Positions 36,360 through 45,962 of a stretch of DNA of 64,000 bases are shown one piece after another. The position numbers were made by a program, and so were the translations under genes. The first letter of the stretch is position 1, and each line of letters starts with the position of its first letter. Source of the stretch: Sulfitobacter indolifex. GTDB taxonomy: Bacteria > Pseudomonadota > Alphaproteobacteria > Rhodobacterales > Rhodobacteraceae. Under the pieces are notes generated by a model. That model was not told the DNA's origin. It ran no database searches and saw nothing but the letters and a program-made list of their open reading frames with translations. The stretch lies in assembly GCF_022788655.1 (NCBI RefSeq), contig NZ_CP084951.1:1054001-1118000 (forward strand), read 5' to 3'.

Positions 36360-36858
36360 AGGTTTGCAGGTGGCGCGATAGGTCTTCAAAAAGGGCGATA
36401 CGCTCTTCCTCGCTTAGGAATGCGCCGATCTCCACCTCGCGGCCCCCTCCGCGTAGGGTGACGTAGTGCGGCACCGGGCCGTCGCTGTCGTATTTCTTCA
36501 CGCGGGTCCAATATCGGTTGCAGGTCCAGTCCTTCACCGCGCCTTCGGCAGTGGTATGGACCAACCGTACCGTCGAGGCGTCGAGGGTTAACGTCTCTTC
36601 GATCTGGCGGGCACGGTGATTGTGCCGCAAGGCCCAATAGACCGCCCCCAAAGCCAGCACTACAAATGGCAGCAACCCCCAAAGCAATGCGGTGCCGAGC
36701 ATCGCAATCAGCGGAATCATCGCGAGTGTAAAGGTCGCCAACATAAAGGCAGCAAAGCCGCGCGCGGGCAGAGATTGATGCGGCCAAAGGCGCATCTTTT
36801 GCGGATCAGCGCGGGGTGGGGTTGTCCATTCGTAGGGCATGACGTCGCTCAGGCTCAC
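36358..36858 (-). CDS. DUF2244 membrane protein
   Basis: A 166-aa protein. It has two close membrane helices (about 38-80, FAAFMLATFTLAMIPLIAML and LLPFVVLALGAVYWAL) and a C-terminal beta-rich domain with RHNHRARQIEETL and TRVKKYDSDGPVPHYVTL, ending in the DLSRHL helix, as in DUF2244. Function unknown. An ATG 18 bp downstream (MPYEWTT) could be the real start. Confidence 0.8.
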   Translation of the reverse strand: MSLSDVMPYEWTTPPRADPQKMRLWPHQSLPARGFAAFMLATFTLAMIPLIAMLGTALLWGLLPFVVLALGAVYWALRHNHRARQIEETLTLDASTVRLVHTTAEGAVKDWTCNRYWTRVKKYDSDGPVPHYVTLRGGGREVEIGAFLSEEERIALFEDLSRHLQT

Positions 36859-37009
36859 TCAGCTGTCACGATAGCCAAGACGGAAGCAATGGCAATGCGG
36901 CGCGGCGACGCGGACGGTTTGGCTCATCAGAGCTCGCAGTTGCCATTGGGGCGGGTTTGCCGGTCGACAGGGCGGTCGCCGGGCGCGTCTAAACGAACCC
37001 GGCGCGAAA

Positions 37010-40000
37010 TTATTCCAGTTCGACAAGCAGGTCTTTGGCGTCGATCTGACCGCCTGCTTGCACATGCACGGCCTTTACCGTGGCATCCCGTTCCGCATGT
37101 AGGCCGGTTTCCATTTTCATCGCCTCAATGGTCAAGAGCAAGTCGCCCGCTTTGATTTTCTGCCCTTCTTTGACCCCTACAGAGGCCACAACCCCCGGCA
37201 TCGGTGCACCGATGTGATTGGCGTTTCCGGCCTCAGCTTTGGGGCGCTGCACGGTGGCATCTTTCACCAGTCGGTTCGCCATGCGGATCACCCGCGGCTG
37301 GCCGTTCAGCTCAAAAAACACCTTCACTTCGCCGTCTTCACCGGCCTCGGATTCGGCCTGAAGACGGATCTCCAAGGTCTTGCCGGGGTCAATCTCGGCC
37401 GAGATCTCGGCGCCCGGCTCCATCCCGTAAAAGAAGGTATGCGTGGGCAGGGTGCGGACCGGGCCATAGATGCGATGGCGGCCCATGTAGTCGAGGAAAA
37501 CCTTGGGATACATGAGGTAGCCGCACAGGTCTTCGTCGTCGATCTGCATCCCGTCGAGCTGCTCGGACAGGTCTTTGCGTACAGCTTCAAAATCGACCGG
37601 ATCCAAGTGTTTGCCGGGGCGCTCGGTATTAGGTGCTTCGCCCTTAAGAACCTTTTTAACGATCCCTGCCGGAAACCCGTTTGGCGGCTGGCCGAGATTG
37701 CCGCGCATCATGTCAATCACACTGTCAGGGAAGGACACATCGACGTTCGGATCTTCGACCTGCGCGCGTGTTAGCCCTTGGGATACCATCATCAAAGCCA
37801 TATCTCCGACGACCTTTGATGAAGGCGTCACTTTGACGATATCGCCGAACATCTGGTTCACATCCGCATAGGTGCGCGCCACCTCGGGCCAGCGGTCCTC
37901 CAGCCCCATGGAGGCTGCCTGCGCTTTGAGATTGGTGAACTGACCGCCGGGCATTTCGTGCAGATAGACTTCGGACGAAGGGGCCTGCATCCCGGTTTCG
38001 AAGGCGGCGTAGTGGCCACGCACTTCTTCCCAGTAATCAGAGATTTCGCGCACGGCCTTGATGTCAATTCCGGTTTCCCGGTCGGTGTGTTGCAAGGCTG
38101 AGATCACGGTGCCGAGCGTCGCTTGAGAGGTGTTGCCCGAGAGCGCGTCCATCGCGCAATCAACAGCGTCGACCCCTGCCTCGGATGCCGCAAGGATCGT
38201 GGCCGTGGCACTGCCGGCGGTGTCATGGGTGTGGAAATGGATCGGTAGGCCGACCTCAGATTTCAGCGCCTTGATCAAAACCCGGGCTTGGGCAGGTTTC
38301 AGCAGGCCGGCCATGTCCTTTAGCCCAAGCACATGCGCGCCAGCGGCTTTCAGGTCTTTGCCCATATTCACGTAATACTGAAGGTCGTATTTCGCACGAT
38401 CAGGGTCAAAAATGTCACCGGTGTAGCAGATCGTACCTTCGCAAACCTTGCCCGCTTCGACCACCGCATCCATCGCCACGCGCATGTTTTCAACCCAGTT
38501 GAGACTGTCGAAAACGCGGAACACGTCGACACCGGTATTGGCGGCTGTCGCCACGAACTTTTGCACCACATTGTCAGGGTAGTTCGTATAGCCCACCCCG
38601 TTGGAGGCGCGCAGCAGCATTTGCGTCATCACGTTGGGCAAGGCCGCGCGCAGATCGCGCAGACGCTGCCAAGGGCATTCCTGCAAGAAACGGTAGGCCA
38701 CATCGAAAGTCGCCCCGCCCCAGCATTCGACCGAGAAAAGTTGCGGCAGATTGGCGGCATAAGCCGGGGCCACCTTGATCATATCAATGCTACGCATGCG
38801 CGTGGCCAGCAGTGACTGATGTGCATCACGCATGGTGGTGTCGGTGATAAGAAGCTGACGTTGCTGGCCCATCCAATCGGCCACGGCCTGAGGGCCCTTT
38901 TGTTCCAATAGGTTACGCGTGCCCATCTGCGGCTCGCCGCGCAGTGCAGGCGGCTTGGGATCGCGGACATGGGCGGCTGGCAGGGCGTGGCCCTTGGTCT
39001 CAGGATGGCCGTTGACGGTGATATCGGCGATATAGGTCAGCACCTTGGTGGCACGGTCGCGACGCTGCTTGAAGTTGAAAAGCTCGGGCGTCTCGTCGAT
39101 GAATTTGGTGGTGTATTCGTTGTTGAGAAACGTCGGGTGTTTCAGCAGATTTTCCACAAAGGCGATGTTGGTCGACACCCCGCGCACGCGGAACTCGCGT
39201 AAGGCTCTATCCATCCGGGCGATCGCCATTTCGGGCGTTGGGGCTTTGGCCGTGACCTTGGTCAGCAGGCTGTCGTAGTAGCGCGTGATGACGCCGCCCG
39301 CGTATGCCGTGCCACCATCAAGACGGATTCCCATGCCGGTGGCCGAACGGTAGGCGGTGATGCGGCCATAGTCGGGGATGAAATTGTTCTGCGGGTCTTC
39401 GGTGGTCACGCGGGTTTGCAGCGCGTGCCCGGTGAGGGTGATGTCCTCCTGCCGCGTCTTGCCCGTGGCCTCGGCGAGCGATTTGCCCTCGGCGATAAGG
39501 ATCTGCGCGCGCACGATGTCGATGCCGGTGACCTCTTCGGTGACGGTATGTTCGACCTGCACGCGGGGGTTCACTTCGATAAAGTAGAATTGGCCGTCGT
39601 CCATATCCATCAGGAATTCGACGGTGCCCGCGCATTCATAGTTCACATGGGCGCAAATTTTGCGGCCCAACTCGCAGATTTCGGCACGTTGTTCTTCGGT
39701 GAGGTAGGGGGCCGGGGCACGTTCAACTACTTTTTGGTTGCGGCGCTGGACAGAGCAGTCGCGCTCATAGAGGTGGTAGATGTCGCCCTGTTTGTCGCCC
39801 AAGATTTGCACTTCGACGTGGCGGGCGCGGAGGATCATTTTCTCCAGATATCCCTCGCCATTGCCGAAAGCAGCTTCAGCTTCGCGGCGGCCCTCGCGGA
39901 CTTTTTCGGCCAGTTCCTTTTCGGACATAATCGGACGCATGCCACGGCCGCCACCGCCCCATGACGCTTTGAGCATCAGGGGGTAACCAACCTCAGCCGC

Positions 40001-40450
40001 CTCCGCGCGGATCGCATCCATGTCGTCGCCCAGCACTTCGGTGGCGGGAATGACCGGCACGCCCGCGTCCATCGCCACGCGACGGGCCGAGGCTTTGTCC
40101 CCCAGAGCGCGCATCGTTTCAGCGCGGGGACCGATAAAAGTGATGCCATTGTTCACGCAAGCGTCGACAAATTCAGGGTTTTCCGACAGCAGGCCATAGC
40201 CGGGATGGATCGCATCAGCGCCCGCAGCCTTGGCGACCCGGATCATCTCGTCGATGCTGAGGTAGGCCGCGACGGGGCCCAGTCCTTCGCCAATGCGGTA
40301 GGCTTCGTCGGCTTTAAACCGGTGCAGGCCAAGCTTGTCTTCCTCAGCGTAAACCGCGACCGTTTTCTTGCCCATCTCATTGGCGGCGCGCATGATGCGG
40401 ATCGCAATCTCTCCGCGGTTGGCGATCAGGATCTTTTTGAAATCGGTCAC
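37010..40450 (-). CDS. pyc: Pyruvate carboxylase
   Basis: A 1146-aa multidomain anaplerotic enzyme. The biotin carboxylase part is N-terminal (KILIANRGEIAIRIMRAA, SWGGGGRGMRPI, FIEVNPRVQVEHTVTEEVTGID). The carboxyltransferase barrel lies in the middle (TTMRDAHQSLLATRMRS, HFHTHDTAGSATATIL). The biotinyl domain ends the protein with the biotin lysine in EAMKMETG near 1110. It converts pyruvate to oxaloacetate with ATP and bicarbonate. It stands alone; a gap of about 100 bp separates it from the upstream lldD-type gene. Confidence 0.97.
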   Translation of the reverse strand: MTDFKKILIANRGEIAIRIMRAANEMGKKTVAVYAEEDKLGLHRFKADEAYRIGEGLGPVAAYLSIDEMIRVAKAAGADAIHPGYGLLSENPEFVDACVNNGITFIGPRAETMRALGDKASARRVAMDAGVPVIPATEVLGDDMDAIRAEAAEVGYPLMLKASWGGGGRGMRPIMSEKELAEKVREGRREAEAAFGNGEGYLEKMILRARHVEVQILGDKQGDIYHLYERDCSVQRRNQKVVERAPAPYLTEEQRAEICELGRKICAHVNYECAGTVEFLMDMDDGQFYFIEVNPRVQVEHTVTEEVTGIDIVRAQILIAEGKSLAEATGKTRQEDITLTGHALQTRVTTEDPQNNFIPDYGRITAYRSATGMGIRLDGGTAYAGGVITRYYDSLLTKVTAKAPTPEMAIARMDRALREFRVRGVSTNIAFVENLLKHPTFLNNEYTTKFIDETPELFNFKQRRDRATKVLTYIADITVNGHPETKGHALPAAHVRDPKPPALRGEPQMGTRNLLEQKGPQAVADWMGQQRQLLITDTTMRDAHQSLLATRMRSIDMIKVAPAYAANLPQLFSVECWGGATFDVAYRFLQECPWQRLRDLRAALPNVMTQMLLRASNGVGYTNYPDNVVQKFVATAANTGVDVFRVFDSLNWVENMRVAMDAVVEAGKVCEGTICYTGDIFDPDRAKYDLQYYVNMGKDLKAAGAHVLGLKDMAGLLKPAQARVLIKALKSEVGLPIHFHTHDTAGSATATILAASEAGVDAVDCAMDALSGNTSQATLGTVISALQHTDRETGIDIKAVREISDYWEEVRGHYAAFETGMQAPSSEVYLHEMPGGQFTNLKAQAASMGLEDRWPEVARTYADVNQMFGDIVKVTPSSKVVGDMALMMVSQGLTRAQVEDPNVDVSFPDSVIDMMRGNLGQPPNGFPAGIVKKVLKGEAPNTERPGKHLDPVDFEAVRKDLSEQLDGMQIDDEDLCGYLMYPKVFLDYMGRHRIYGPVRTLPTHTFFYGMEPGAEISAEIDPGKTLEIRLQAESEAGEDGEVKVFFELNGQPRVIRMANRLVKDATVQRPKAEAGNANHIGAPMPGVVASVGVKEGQKIKAGDLLLTIEAMKMETGLHAERDATVKAVHVQAGGQIDAKDLLVELE

Positions 40451-40551
40451 TCGTTGGTCTCCCCTGCTGGATTTAAAGGCAGCTTAGGGATGCTGCGGTG
40501 CAGCGCAAGAGGGCTGTGGCAGTCTTTGTCACATTTCTGCAAGGATTGCCG

Positions 40552-41700
40552 TTAAAGCGGCGAGAGATCAAAGGGGGTCGGCAACTCGCGTAAGTTGTGT
40601 GCGCCCAACTGGCCCATATTCGCGGTGAGGTCGCGGGCGAGCAGATCAATAAGGTGATCCACTCCACGCGGCCCAAGTGCTGCGAGCGCGATATGAAAGG
40701 CCCGGCCCAACATGACAAAATCCGCGCCAAGTGCAAAGGCACGTAGAATATCAAGGCCCGTTTCTACGCCGCTGTCGAAAATCACGGGCAGTTTAGTGGC
40801 GGCGCGGATCGCGGGCAGAGCTTCGGCACTGGCAGGCGCGGCGTCGAACTGTCGGCCCGCATGATTAGAAACCCAGATTGCATCTGCTCCGGCTTGTTCT
40901 AATGCAGTCGCATCTTCGGGGCGCAGAACGCCTTTGATCACCAGTGGCCCATCCCAATGGTCTCGCAGCCAATGTAGATAATCCCAATCCGGCGCGGTGC
41001 GCAGCAGATAGCCTACATGGGCCGTCGGCGGTAAGTTCGCGGTGGCCGTGCCTTCGGTATATTTATCGAGCATTTTCATATGCGGCAGGCCACGGCGTGC
41101 CATGCCCATCGCCCATGCGGGCCGCATCGCAACCTGTGCCATCAAGCGTGGTGTAAGTTTGGGTGGGCTGGTCAAGCCGGAGCGAGTTTGCCGCTCGCGG
41201 CGCGACGCGACCGGAACATCGACTGTAAGAACAAGCGTGGTGAAACCCGCAGCCTTGGCACGGGCCAGCATGTCTGTGCGGATCTCAGGGTCGCGCGGAG
41301 GGTAAAGTTGGAACCAGCCGTGTTTGCCTAAATGTGGTGCTACGTCTTCGGGGCTGGCGGCAGCGACAGTTGAAAGACCAAAGGGAATGCCAGCGCGATC
41401 CGCGGCGCGGGCAAGGTGGGCTTCGGCATCCGGCCATATCAGACCGGACATACCCAAGGGCGACATGCCGAAGGGCAGGGGCAATTTTTGCCCCATAAGC
41501 TCAACGCCGAGATCGGGGCTGAATTCACCATGCAATACCGACGGCATAAGGCCAACACGATCCAAAGCCGCACGGTTGCGGTGTTTGGTCGCCTCGGTCC
41601 CTGTCGCGGAATCGAGGTATTCCCACACAAACTTAGGTAGGCGCGACTGCGCGCGGCTGCGGAGGTCTGAGAGGGCGGGATAGGTTGCATGTAAGTCCAT
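40552..41700 (-). CDS. FMN-dependent alpha-hydroxy acid dehydrogenase (LldD type)
   Basis: A 382-aa protein of the lactate/glycolate/mandelate oxidising family. Motifs are FVWEYLDSATGTEA, FGMSPLGMSGL, LTVDVPVASRRERQ, VIKGVLRPEDA, the catalytic histidine region SNHAGRQFD near residue 278, and DSGVETGLDILRAFALGADFVMLGR. The usual SNHGGRQLD has Ala in place of the second Gly. The start at 41700 (MDLHATYPAL) is used; upstream codons look non-coding. It most likely oxidises L-lactate into the respiratory chain, next to pyc, which would use the pyruvate. Confidence 0.88.
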   Translation of the reverse strand: MDLHATYPALSDLRSRAQSRLPKFVWEYLDSATGTEATKHRNRAALDRVGLMPSVLHGEFSPDLGVELMGQKLPLPFGMSPLGMSGLIWPDAEAHLARAADRAGIPFGLSTVAAASPEDVAPHLGKHGWFQLYPPRDPEIRTDMLARAKAAGFTTLVLTVDVPVASRRERQTRSGLTSPPKLTPRLMAQVAMRPAWAMGMARRGLPHMKMLDKYTEGTATANLPPTAHVGYLLRTAPDWDYLHWLRDHWDGPLVIKGVLRPEDATALEQAGADAIWVSNHAGRQFDAAPASAEALPAIRAATKLPVIFDSGVETGLDILRAFALGADFVMLGRAFHIALAALGPRGVDHLIDLLARDLTANMGQLGAHNLRELPTPFDLSPL

Positions 41701-41851
41701 GGCCGCATTTGCGCCAAAGGACTGCAGATTGTCCAGATAGTGAAAACGCAATCAGATTTGCAGTGTTTTTGTTTGCGCAGCGGGCCGCCTGCGGAGCCGA
41801 TCCTGGACTGATAACCTCAGGCCTATATTGCACAATTCATCTACGCCAAGG

Positions 41852-42625
41852 TCACTGGCGCAAAGCCGACCGAGCGGGCGGAGGGGTGTCACTTTGTTTG
41901 TCGCCCGGCGCAGTCGGCAGGTTGTCCGCCATGTCCACCAACGCTGCGATAGCAGCTTCGATTTCATCTCCCTCATGCGCATCTGCACTGTCTAAGTCGA
42001 TCAAATGCACTGTCGGACTTGCCTCTGCCTCCAATCGCTCCTGCGCGATCGAGCGTAGCTCTTGCATGGTGCTGTCGATGGCGCGGCAAAGACCTGCAAG
42101 CATCCCAGCAGAACCTGTGAGTTTTGAAGGATCAATCAGCCCTTTTTCCGCGGCGTCCAGCACAGTCGAAATCTGTTCAAGCTTGAACGACGAAGTCGCC
42201 GCAAAATAGCGAACATCTTCGAATGCTAGGGTGTCGCGGTTATCGCGTTGCACCCGTTCAACGACAATTGCGCTGCCCACCACCCGATCAAGGCCACGAT
42301 GCGACTGCACATGATGCAGCGTGGTGTCCCAGATAAGCGGACCGCGCGGCATATGCAGCATTTCGCGGAACCGGATTTGGCCTGCGTTTGAGACACAGCG
42401 CGCATAGCGTTCATTGACGGCTTCGGCCTCATCTTCGTTCATGAAGGTATGAAGGGGGCGGTTTATCACCTCCTCCATTACCATGCCACTGTGGGCCTCA
42501 TGGGCGGTATTAAGCGCGAGAAGTTCGAAATGCCCACTGTCGTTGTTCAATTCCGCAATGAACATTGGCAATTTGAACCGGTCAATCTCTCGGCGTAGTA
42601 CCGAAGTATCATCATTCCTGAACAT
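41852..42625 (-). CDS. PAS-like domain protein
   Basis: A 257-aa soluble protein. The N-terminal about 120 residues look like a PAS fold (PMFIAELNNDSGHFELLALN, HEAHSGM, RPLHTFMNEDEAEAVNERY and RGPLIWDTTLHHV), followed by a helical segment with FKLEQISTVLDAAEKGLID and an acidic C terminus. I see no kinase, GGDEF or HTH output domain. It may be an adaptor or a sensor of the light or redox state. The start at 42625 (MFRNDDTSV) follows GAGGAGCC. It is divergent from uvrD. Confidence 0.7.
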   Translation of the reverse strand: MFRNDDTSVLRREIDRFKLPMFIAELNNDSGHFELLALNTAHEAHSGMVMEEVINRPLHTFMNEDEAEAVNERYARCVSNAGQIRFREMLHMPRGPLIWDTTLHHVQSHRGLDRVVGSAIVVERVQRDNRDTLAFEDVRYFAATSSFKLEQISTVLDAAEKGLIDPSKLTGSAGMLAGLCRAIDSTMQELRSIAQERLEAEASPTVHLIDLDSADAHEGDEIEAAIAALVDMADNLPTAPGDKQSDTPPPARSALRQ

Positions 42626-42777
42626 GAGCGGCTCCTCTTGTTTGTCGTTGTTCTGCCACATTGGGGCCAAAGCATTAGCAACGGGTAAAGATTTGCAGCA
42701 CTCTTCAAATTCGCCAGTCTTTACGCGCTACAGCGATATTTCACGGCGGAAATTAACCGGTCGTAAATCCTTTGTGA

Positions 42778-42792
42778 GAACATTTGCGGAAC
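42778..42792 (+). promoter_or_regulatory. LexA (SOS) box upstream of uvrD
   Basis: GAAC-ATTTGCG-GAAC exactly fits the alphaproteobacterial LexA operator GAAC-N7-GAAC (a direct repeat). It lies 40 bp before the uvrD start and probably overlaps its promoter. A single site is seen in the intergenic region. Confidence 0.8.
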
Positions 42793-42832
42793 GTCTCTTT
42801 ATCTCGTATCGCGGACGCGCTAGATTACGGTC

Positions 42833-45250
42833 ATGAGTGATTTTGACGAAATGGATGCCTTTGAAGGCGCATCATTGTCCGCCCGCGCCATGGCCGCGCG
42901 CCCGCAGCCTTATCTGGAGGGGTTGAACCCCGCCCAGCGTGCCGCGGTTGAGACGATGGACGGACCGGTGCTGATGCTTGCAGGGGCAGGCACCGGCAAG
43001 ACGCGGGCACTTACGGCGCGAATCGTGCATCTGCTCAACACCGGGCGGGCGCGGCCGAATGAGGTTTTGGCGGTCACTTTCACCAACAAAGCCGCGCGGG
43101 AGATGAAAAACCGTGTGGGTCAGATGCTGGGCCAGCAGGTGGAGGGGATGCCATGGCTTGGCACTTTCCATGCGATCTGCGTCAAACTGCTCCGGCGCCA
43201 TGCGGAATTGGTGGGGCTTAAGAGTAATTTTACCATTCTAGACACAGATGATCAGTTGCGACTGCTGAAACAATTGGTGGCGGCTGAGGGGATAGATGAC
43301 AAACGCTGGCCGGCGCGGATGTTGGCAGGGCTTATTGATGGCTGGAAGAATAGGGCGCTGACGCCCGACAAGGTGCCAACGGCGGATGCTGGGGCTTATA
43401 ACCACCGTGGACCCGAGATTTACGCGCAATATCAACGCCGTTTGATTGAGTTGAACGCGACCGACTTTGGCGATCTGCTGCTGCATATGGTAACGATTTT
43501 TCAGGCGCATCCGGATGTTCTGGCGCAGTATCAGCGCTGGTTTAAGTACATTCTGGTGGACGAATATCAAGATACCAACGTCGCCCAATACCTGTGGTTG
43601 CGGCTTTTGGCGCAGGGGCATAAGAACATTTGCTGCGTCGGCGATGACGACCAGTCGATTTACGGTTGGCGCGGGGCCGAAGTGGGCAATATCCTCCGGT
43701 TCGAAACGGATTTCCCCGGTGCACATGTGGTCAAGTTGGAGCAGAATTACCGCTCGACCCCGCATATTTTGGCGGCTGCCTCGGGCGTGATCGCCGGAAA
43801 TGAAGGGCGCTTGGGTAAGACGCTATGGACCGAAGAGACTGAGGGCGAAAAGGTCCGCCTTATCGGCCATTGGGATGGCGAGGAAGAGGCGCGCTGGATC
43901 GGGGATGAGATCGAATCTGCACAGCGCGGCACGCGGGGGCTCGATCCATTCTCACTCGACGATATGGCGATACTGGTCCGGGCGAGCCATCAGATGCGGG
44001 CGTTTGAAGATCGTTTTTTAACCATTGGGCTGCCTTATAAGGTGATCGGCGGCCCGCGATTCTATGAGCGGTTGGAAATTCGCGATGCCATGGCCTATTT
44101 CCGCGTCGTCACCAGCCCTGACGATGATTTGGCGTTTGAGCGCATCGTAAACACACCGAAGCGTGGTCTTGGCGACAAGGCCCAGCAAAAAATCCAGCGC
44201 ACCGCGCGCGATCATGGGGTGAACCTTGTCGAAGGGGCGCGAATCCTTTTGGCGCATGACGGGATCGGTGGCAAAGGAGGGGCCCAGTTGCGGCTGCTGG
44301 TCGAAGGAATTGACCGCTGGTCATCGATGTTGCATGGCCCTCGGATCGAGATCAGCGAAGATGACAGCGTGCTTGATGATGGCGCGGTGCCGCTGCGGGT
44401 CGATTACGGGCCACCCGAAGTTTCTCATGTCGAACTGGCCGAAATGATTCTCGACGAAAGCGGCTATACTGGCATGTGGCAAAACGACAAAACGCCCGAA
44501 GCGCCGGGACGGTTGGAGAATCTCAAGGAACTGGTGAAGGCATTAGAGGGGTTCGAGAATTTGCAGGGTTTCCTCGAACACGTCAGCTTGATCATGGACA
44601 ACGAGCAGGAAGGCGACGGCGAGAAGGTGTCGATCATGACCCTTCACGCGGCCAAAGGGCTTGAATTTCCAATGGTGTTTTTGCCAGGCTGGGAAGATGG
44701 GCTTTTCCCCTCGCAGCGGTCGATGGACGAAAGTGGGATCAAGGGGCTCGAGGAGGAACGGCGGCTTGCTTATGTGGGAATTACCCGGGCCGAGCAAATC
44801 TGCACGATCTCTTTTGCCGCGAACCGCCGCGTCTTTGGACAGTGGCAGAATGCGATGCCATCGCGGTTTATCGATGAGCTGCCCGAGGAGCATGTTGAGG
44901 TGTTAACCCCCCCAGGACTTTACGGTGGGGGCTTTGGCGCGGCGATGCCGCAGTCTGAGCTGCATGACCGCGCGGCCAATGCGAATGTCTATAACTCGCC
45001 GGGGTGGAAACGATTGCAATCGCGCAGTGGGGCGCGGGGCACCAGTCAGCCCCGAGAAAGCCGCAATGTCACGATCGACATGCAGGCGGTCGCCGCTTTT
45101 GAGATGGGTGAACGCGTTTTTCACGATAAATTCGGCTACGGCGAAGTGATCGGCATCGAAGGCGATAAAATGGAAGTCGCTTTTGAGAAGGCCGGGACCA
45201 AGAAGGTCGTCTCGCGGTTTTTGACCGGTGGGCAAGACGTGCCATTCTAA
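42833..45250 (+). CDS. uvrD: ATP-dependent DNA helicase UvrD/PcrA
   Basis: An 805-aa superfamily 1A helicase. Motifs in order: LNPAQRAAVE (Q motif), Walker A AGAGTGKTRAL near residue 51, TFTNKAAREM, Walker B DEYQDTN near 242, GDDDQSIYGWRGA, LEQNYRS, VSIMTLHAAKGLEF near 600, and AYVGITRAE. A C-terminal Tudor-like tail is present (VFHDKFGYGEVIGIEGDKMEV). It unwinds DNA in repair and clears RecA filaments. SOS control is predicted from the box at 42778-42792. Confidence 0.95.
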   Translation: MSDFDEMDAFEGASLSARAMAARPQPYLEGLNPAQRAAVETMDGPVLMLAGAGTGKTRALTARIVHLLNTGRARPNEVLAVTFTNKAAREMKNRVGQMLGQQVEGMPWLGTFHAICVKLLRRHAELVGLKSNFTILDTDDQLRLLKQLVAAEGIDDKRWPARMLAGLIDGWKNRALTPDKVPTADAGAYNHRGPEIYAQYQRRLIELNATDFGDLLLHMVTIFQAHPDVLAQYQRWFKYILVDEYQDTNVAQYLWLRLLAQGHKNICCVGDDDQSIYGWRGAEVGNILRFETDFPGAHVVKLEQNYRSTPHILAAASGVIAGNEGRLGKTLWTEETEGEKVRLIGHWDGEEEARWIGDEIESAQRGTRGLDPFSLDDMAILVRASHQMRAFEDRFLTIGLPYKVIGGPRFYERLEIRDAMAYFRVVTSPDDDLAFERIVNTPKRGLGDKAQQKIQRTARDHGVNLVEGARILLAHDGIGGKGGAQLRLLVEGIDRWSSMLHGPRIEISEDDSVLDDGAVPLRVDYGPPEVSHVELAEMILDESGYTGMWQNDKTPEAPGRLENLKELVKALEGFENLQGFLEHVSLIMDNEQEGDGEKVSIMTLHAAKGLEFPMVFLPGWEDGLFPSQRSMDESGIKGLEEERRLAYVGITRAEQICTISFAANRRVFGQWQNAMPSRFIDELPEEHVEVLTPPGLYGGGFGAAMPQSELHDRAANANVYNSPGWKRLQSRSGARGTSQPRESRNVTIDMQAVAAFEMGERVFHDKFGYGEVIGIEGDKMEVAFEKAGTKKVVSRFLTGGQDVPF

Positions 45251-45351
45251 AGCCTGATGCGTTCCGCATTTGTGCGGAGCGCGCTTTGCATCAATCTGAA
45301 TATAGATAGCAGACGCTTACACACATTTATCTGCTTAAACGCGGACCCAGA

Positions 45352-45392
45352 CAAACAAAAACGACGGCACCTTGGGAGGAAGGTGCCGCCGT
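45352..45392 (-). terminator. Intrinsic terminator of the DUF1127-sRNA transcript (fourth hairpin)
   Basis: Perfect 9-bp stem CGGCACCTT / AAGGTGCCG (45365-45373 with 45380-45388). In the minus direction the loop reads CCTCCC and the stem is followed by a T-rich run (TCGTTTTTGTTTG). It closes the downstream array. Confidence 0.9.
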
Positions 45393-45403
45393 TTCTATGT
45401 CGG

Positions 45404-45518
45404 CCCGAAGCGTCGAGGGAGGGTCGGCTTCGGGTCTCCTTGCGGGGTCCGCCTCATCAGGGAGGAGGAAAGTGACGCGCACCCCGGCTTTCAGACGGCA
45501 GAACAGGGAGGGGTTCTG
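45404..45518 (-). ncRNA. CcsR/cuckoo-like small RNA array, downstream of DUF1127
   Basis: Three stem-loops read on the minus strand after the DUF1127 stop, before the terminator hairpin. The first (45499-45518) has stem CAGAAC/GTTCTG and loop CCCTCCCT. The second (45443-45486) has outer stem CGGGGT/ACCCCG and loop containing CCTCCTCCC. The third (45404-45434) has an 8-bp stem CCCGAAGC/GCTTCGGG and loop with CCCTCCC. With the terminator loop (CCTCCC) all four loops show C-rich sequences complementary to ribosome-binding sites. The position after a DUF1127 gene matches CcsR1-4 of R. sphaeroides, where a DUF1127 protein (CcaF1) and the RNAs are co-transcribed and processed. Confidence 0.75.
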
Positions 45519-45539
45519 ACGTCCGATCTCAATATCGGC

Positions 45540-45752
45540 TTAGCCGCGGGAGGATTCCCATGCGACGCGGCGCAGTTCGGAACGGCTCAGACCAAGGTCA
45601 GCCAGTTCGCGGTTGCTCAACGCGCTCAGACCGTCAAAAGTTTCACGGTACAGACGGTGCTGTTTGTAGCGGGTGGCAAGTGCTTCGAGTGTTCCGCCAA
45701 CGCGGGCGAAGACGGAAGTTGTGTTTGCGGTGGTTGTGTTCATGTAAGCCAT
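45540..45752 (-). CDS. DUF1127 protein, CcaF1-like
   Basis: A 70-aa basic protein ending in the typical DUF1127 helix pair (YRETFDGLSALSNRELADLGLSRSELRRVAWE). The size equals that of R. sphaeroides CcaF1 (about 71 aa), reported to bind RNA and affect small RNA maturation. The start at 45752 follows AGAGGCG. Small RNA arrays lie on both sides, and its upstream control block resembles the one before the other array. A role in processing those RNAs is inferred from this arrangement. Confidence 0.85.
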   Translation of the reverse strand: MAYMNTTTANTTSVFARVGGTLEALATRYKQHRLYRETFDGLSALSNRELADLGLSRSELRRVAWESSRG

Positions 45753-45809
45753 TTCGGCGCCTCTTTTTTCATCTGTGGATTATCTCGTTGCCTGCTATTT
45801 ACGCTCTTT

Positions 45810-45853
45810 CTGCATTTGCACAACGGGCATAAAGGCAATGCCGCTATGCAGAA
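45810..45853 (-). promoter_or_regulatory. Control block of the DUF1127 gene
   Basis: On the minus strand the block reads TTCTGC-ATA-GCGGCA-TTGC (dyad 45853-45839, imperfect) then, after 16 bp, TTGTGCA-AA-TGCAG (45823-45810) and AGCGTAAATAG. The same elements with the same spacing occur at 46226-46183 before the upstream array. A promoter with TTGTGC as -35 and TAAATA as -10 is possible. Confidence 0.6.
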
Positions 45854-45962
45854 ATCGCATAGGTGAAGAAAGCTGTAAGTGATTGATGAGCAAGGGATTT
45901 AGTCGCGCTACGAAGTGACGCACCGTCATAAAACTGTCATTTTGGGGTGGGGAGGGAAAGGA

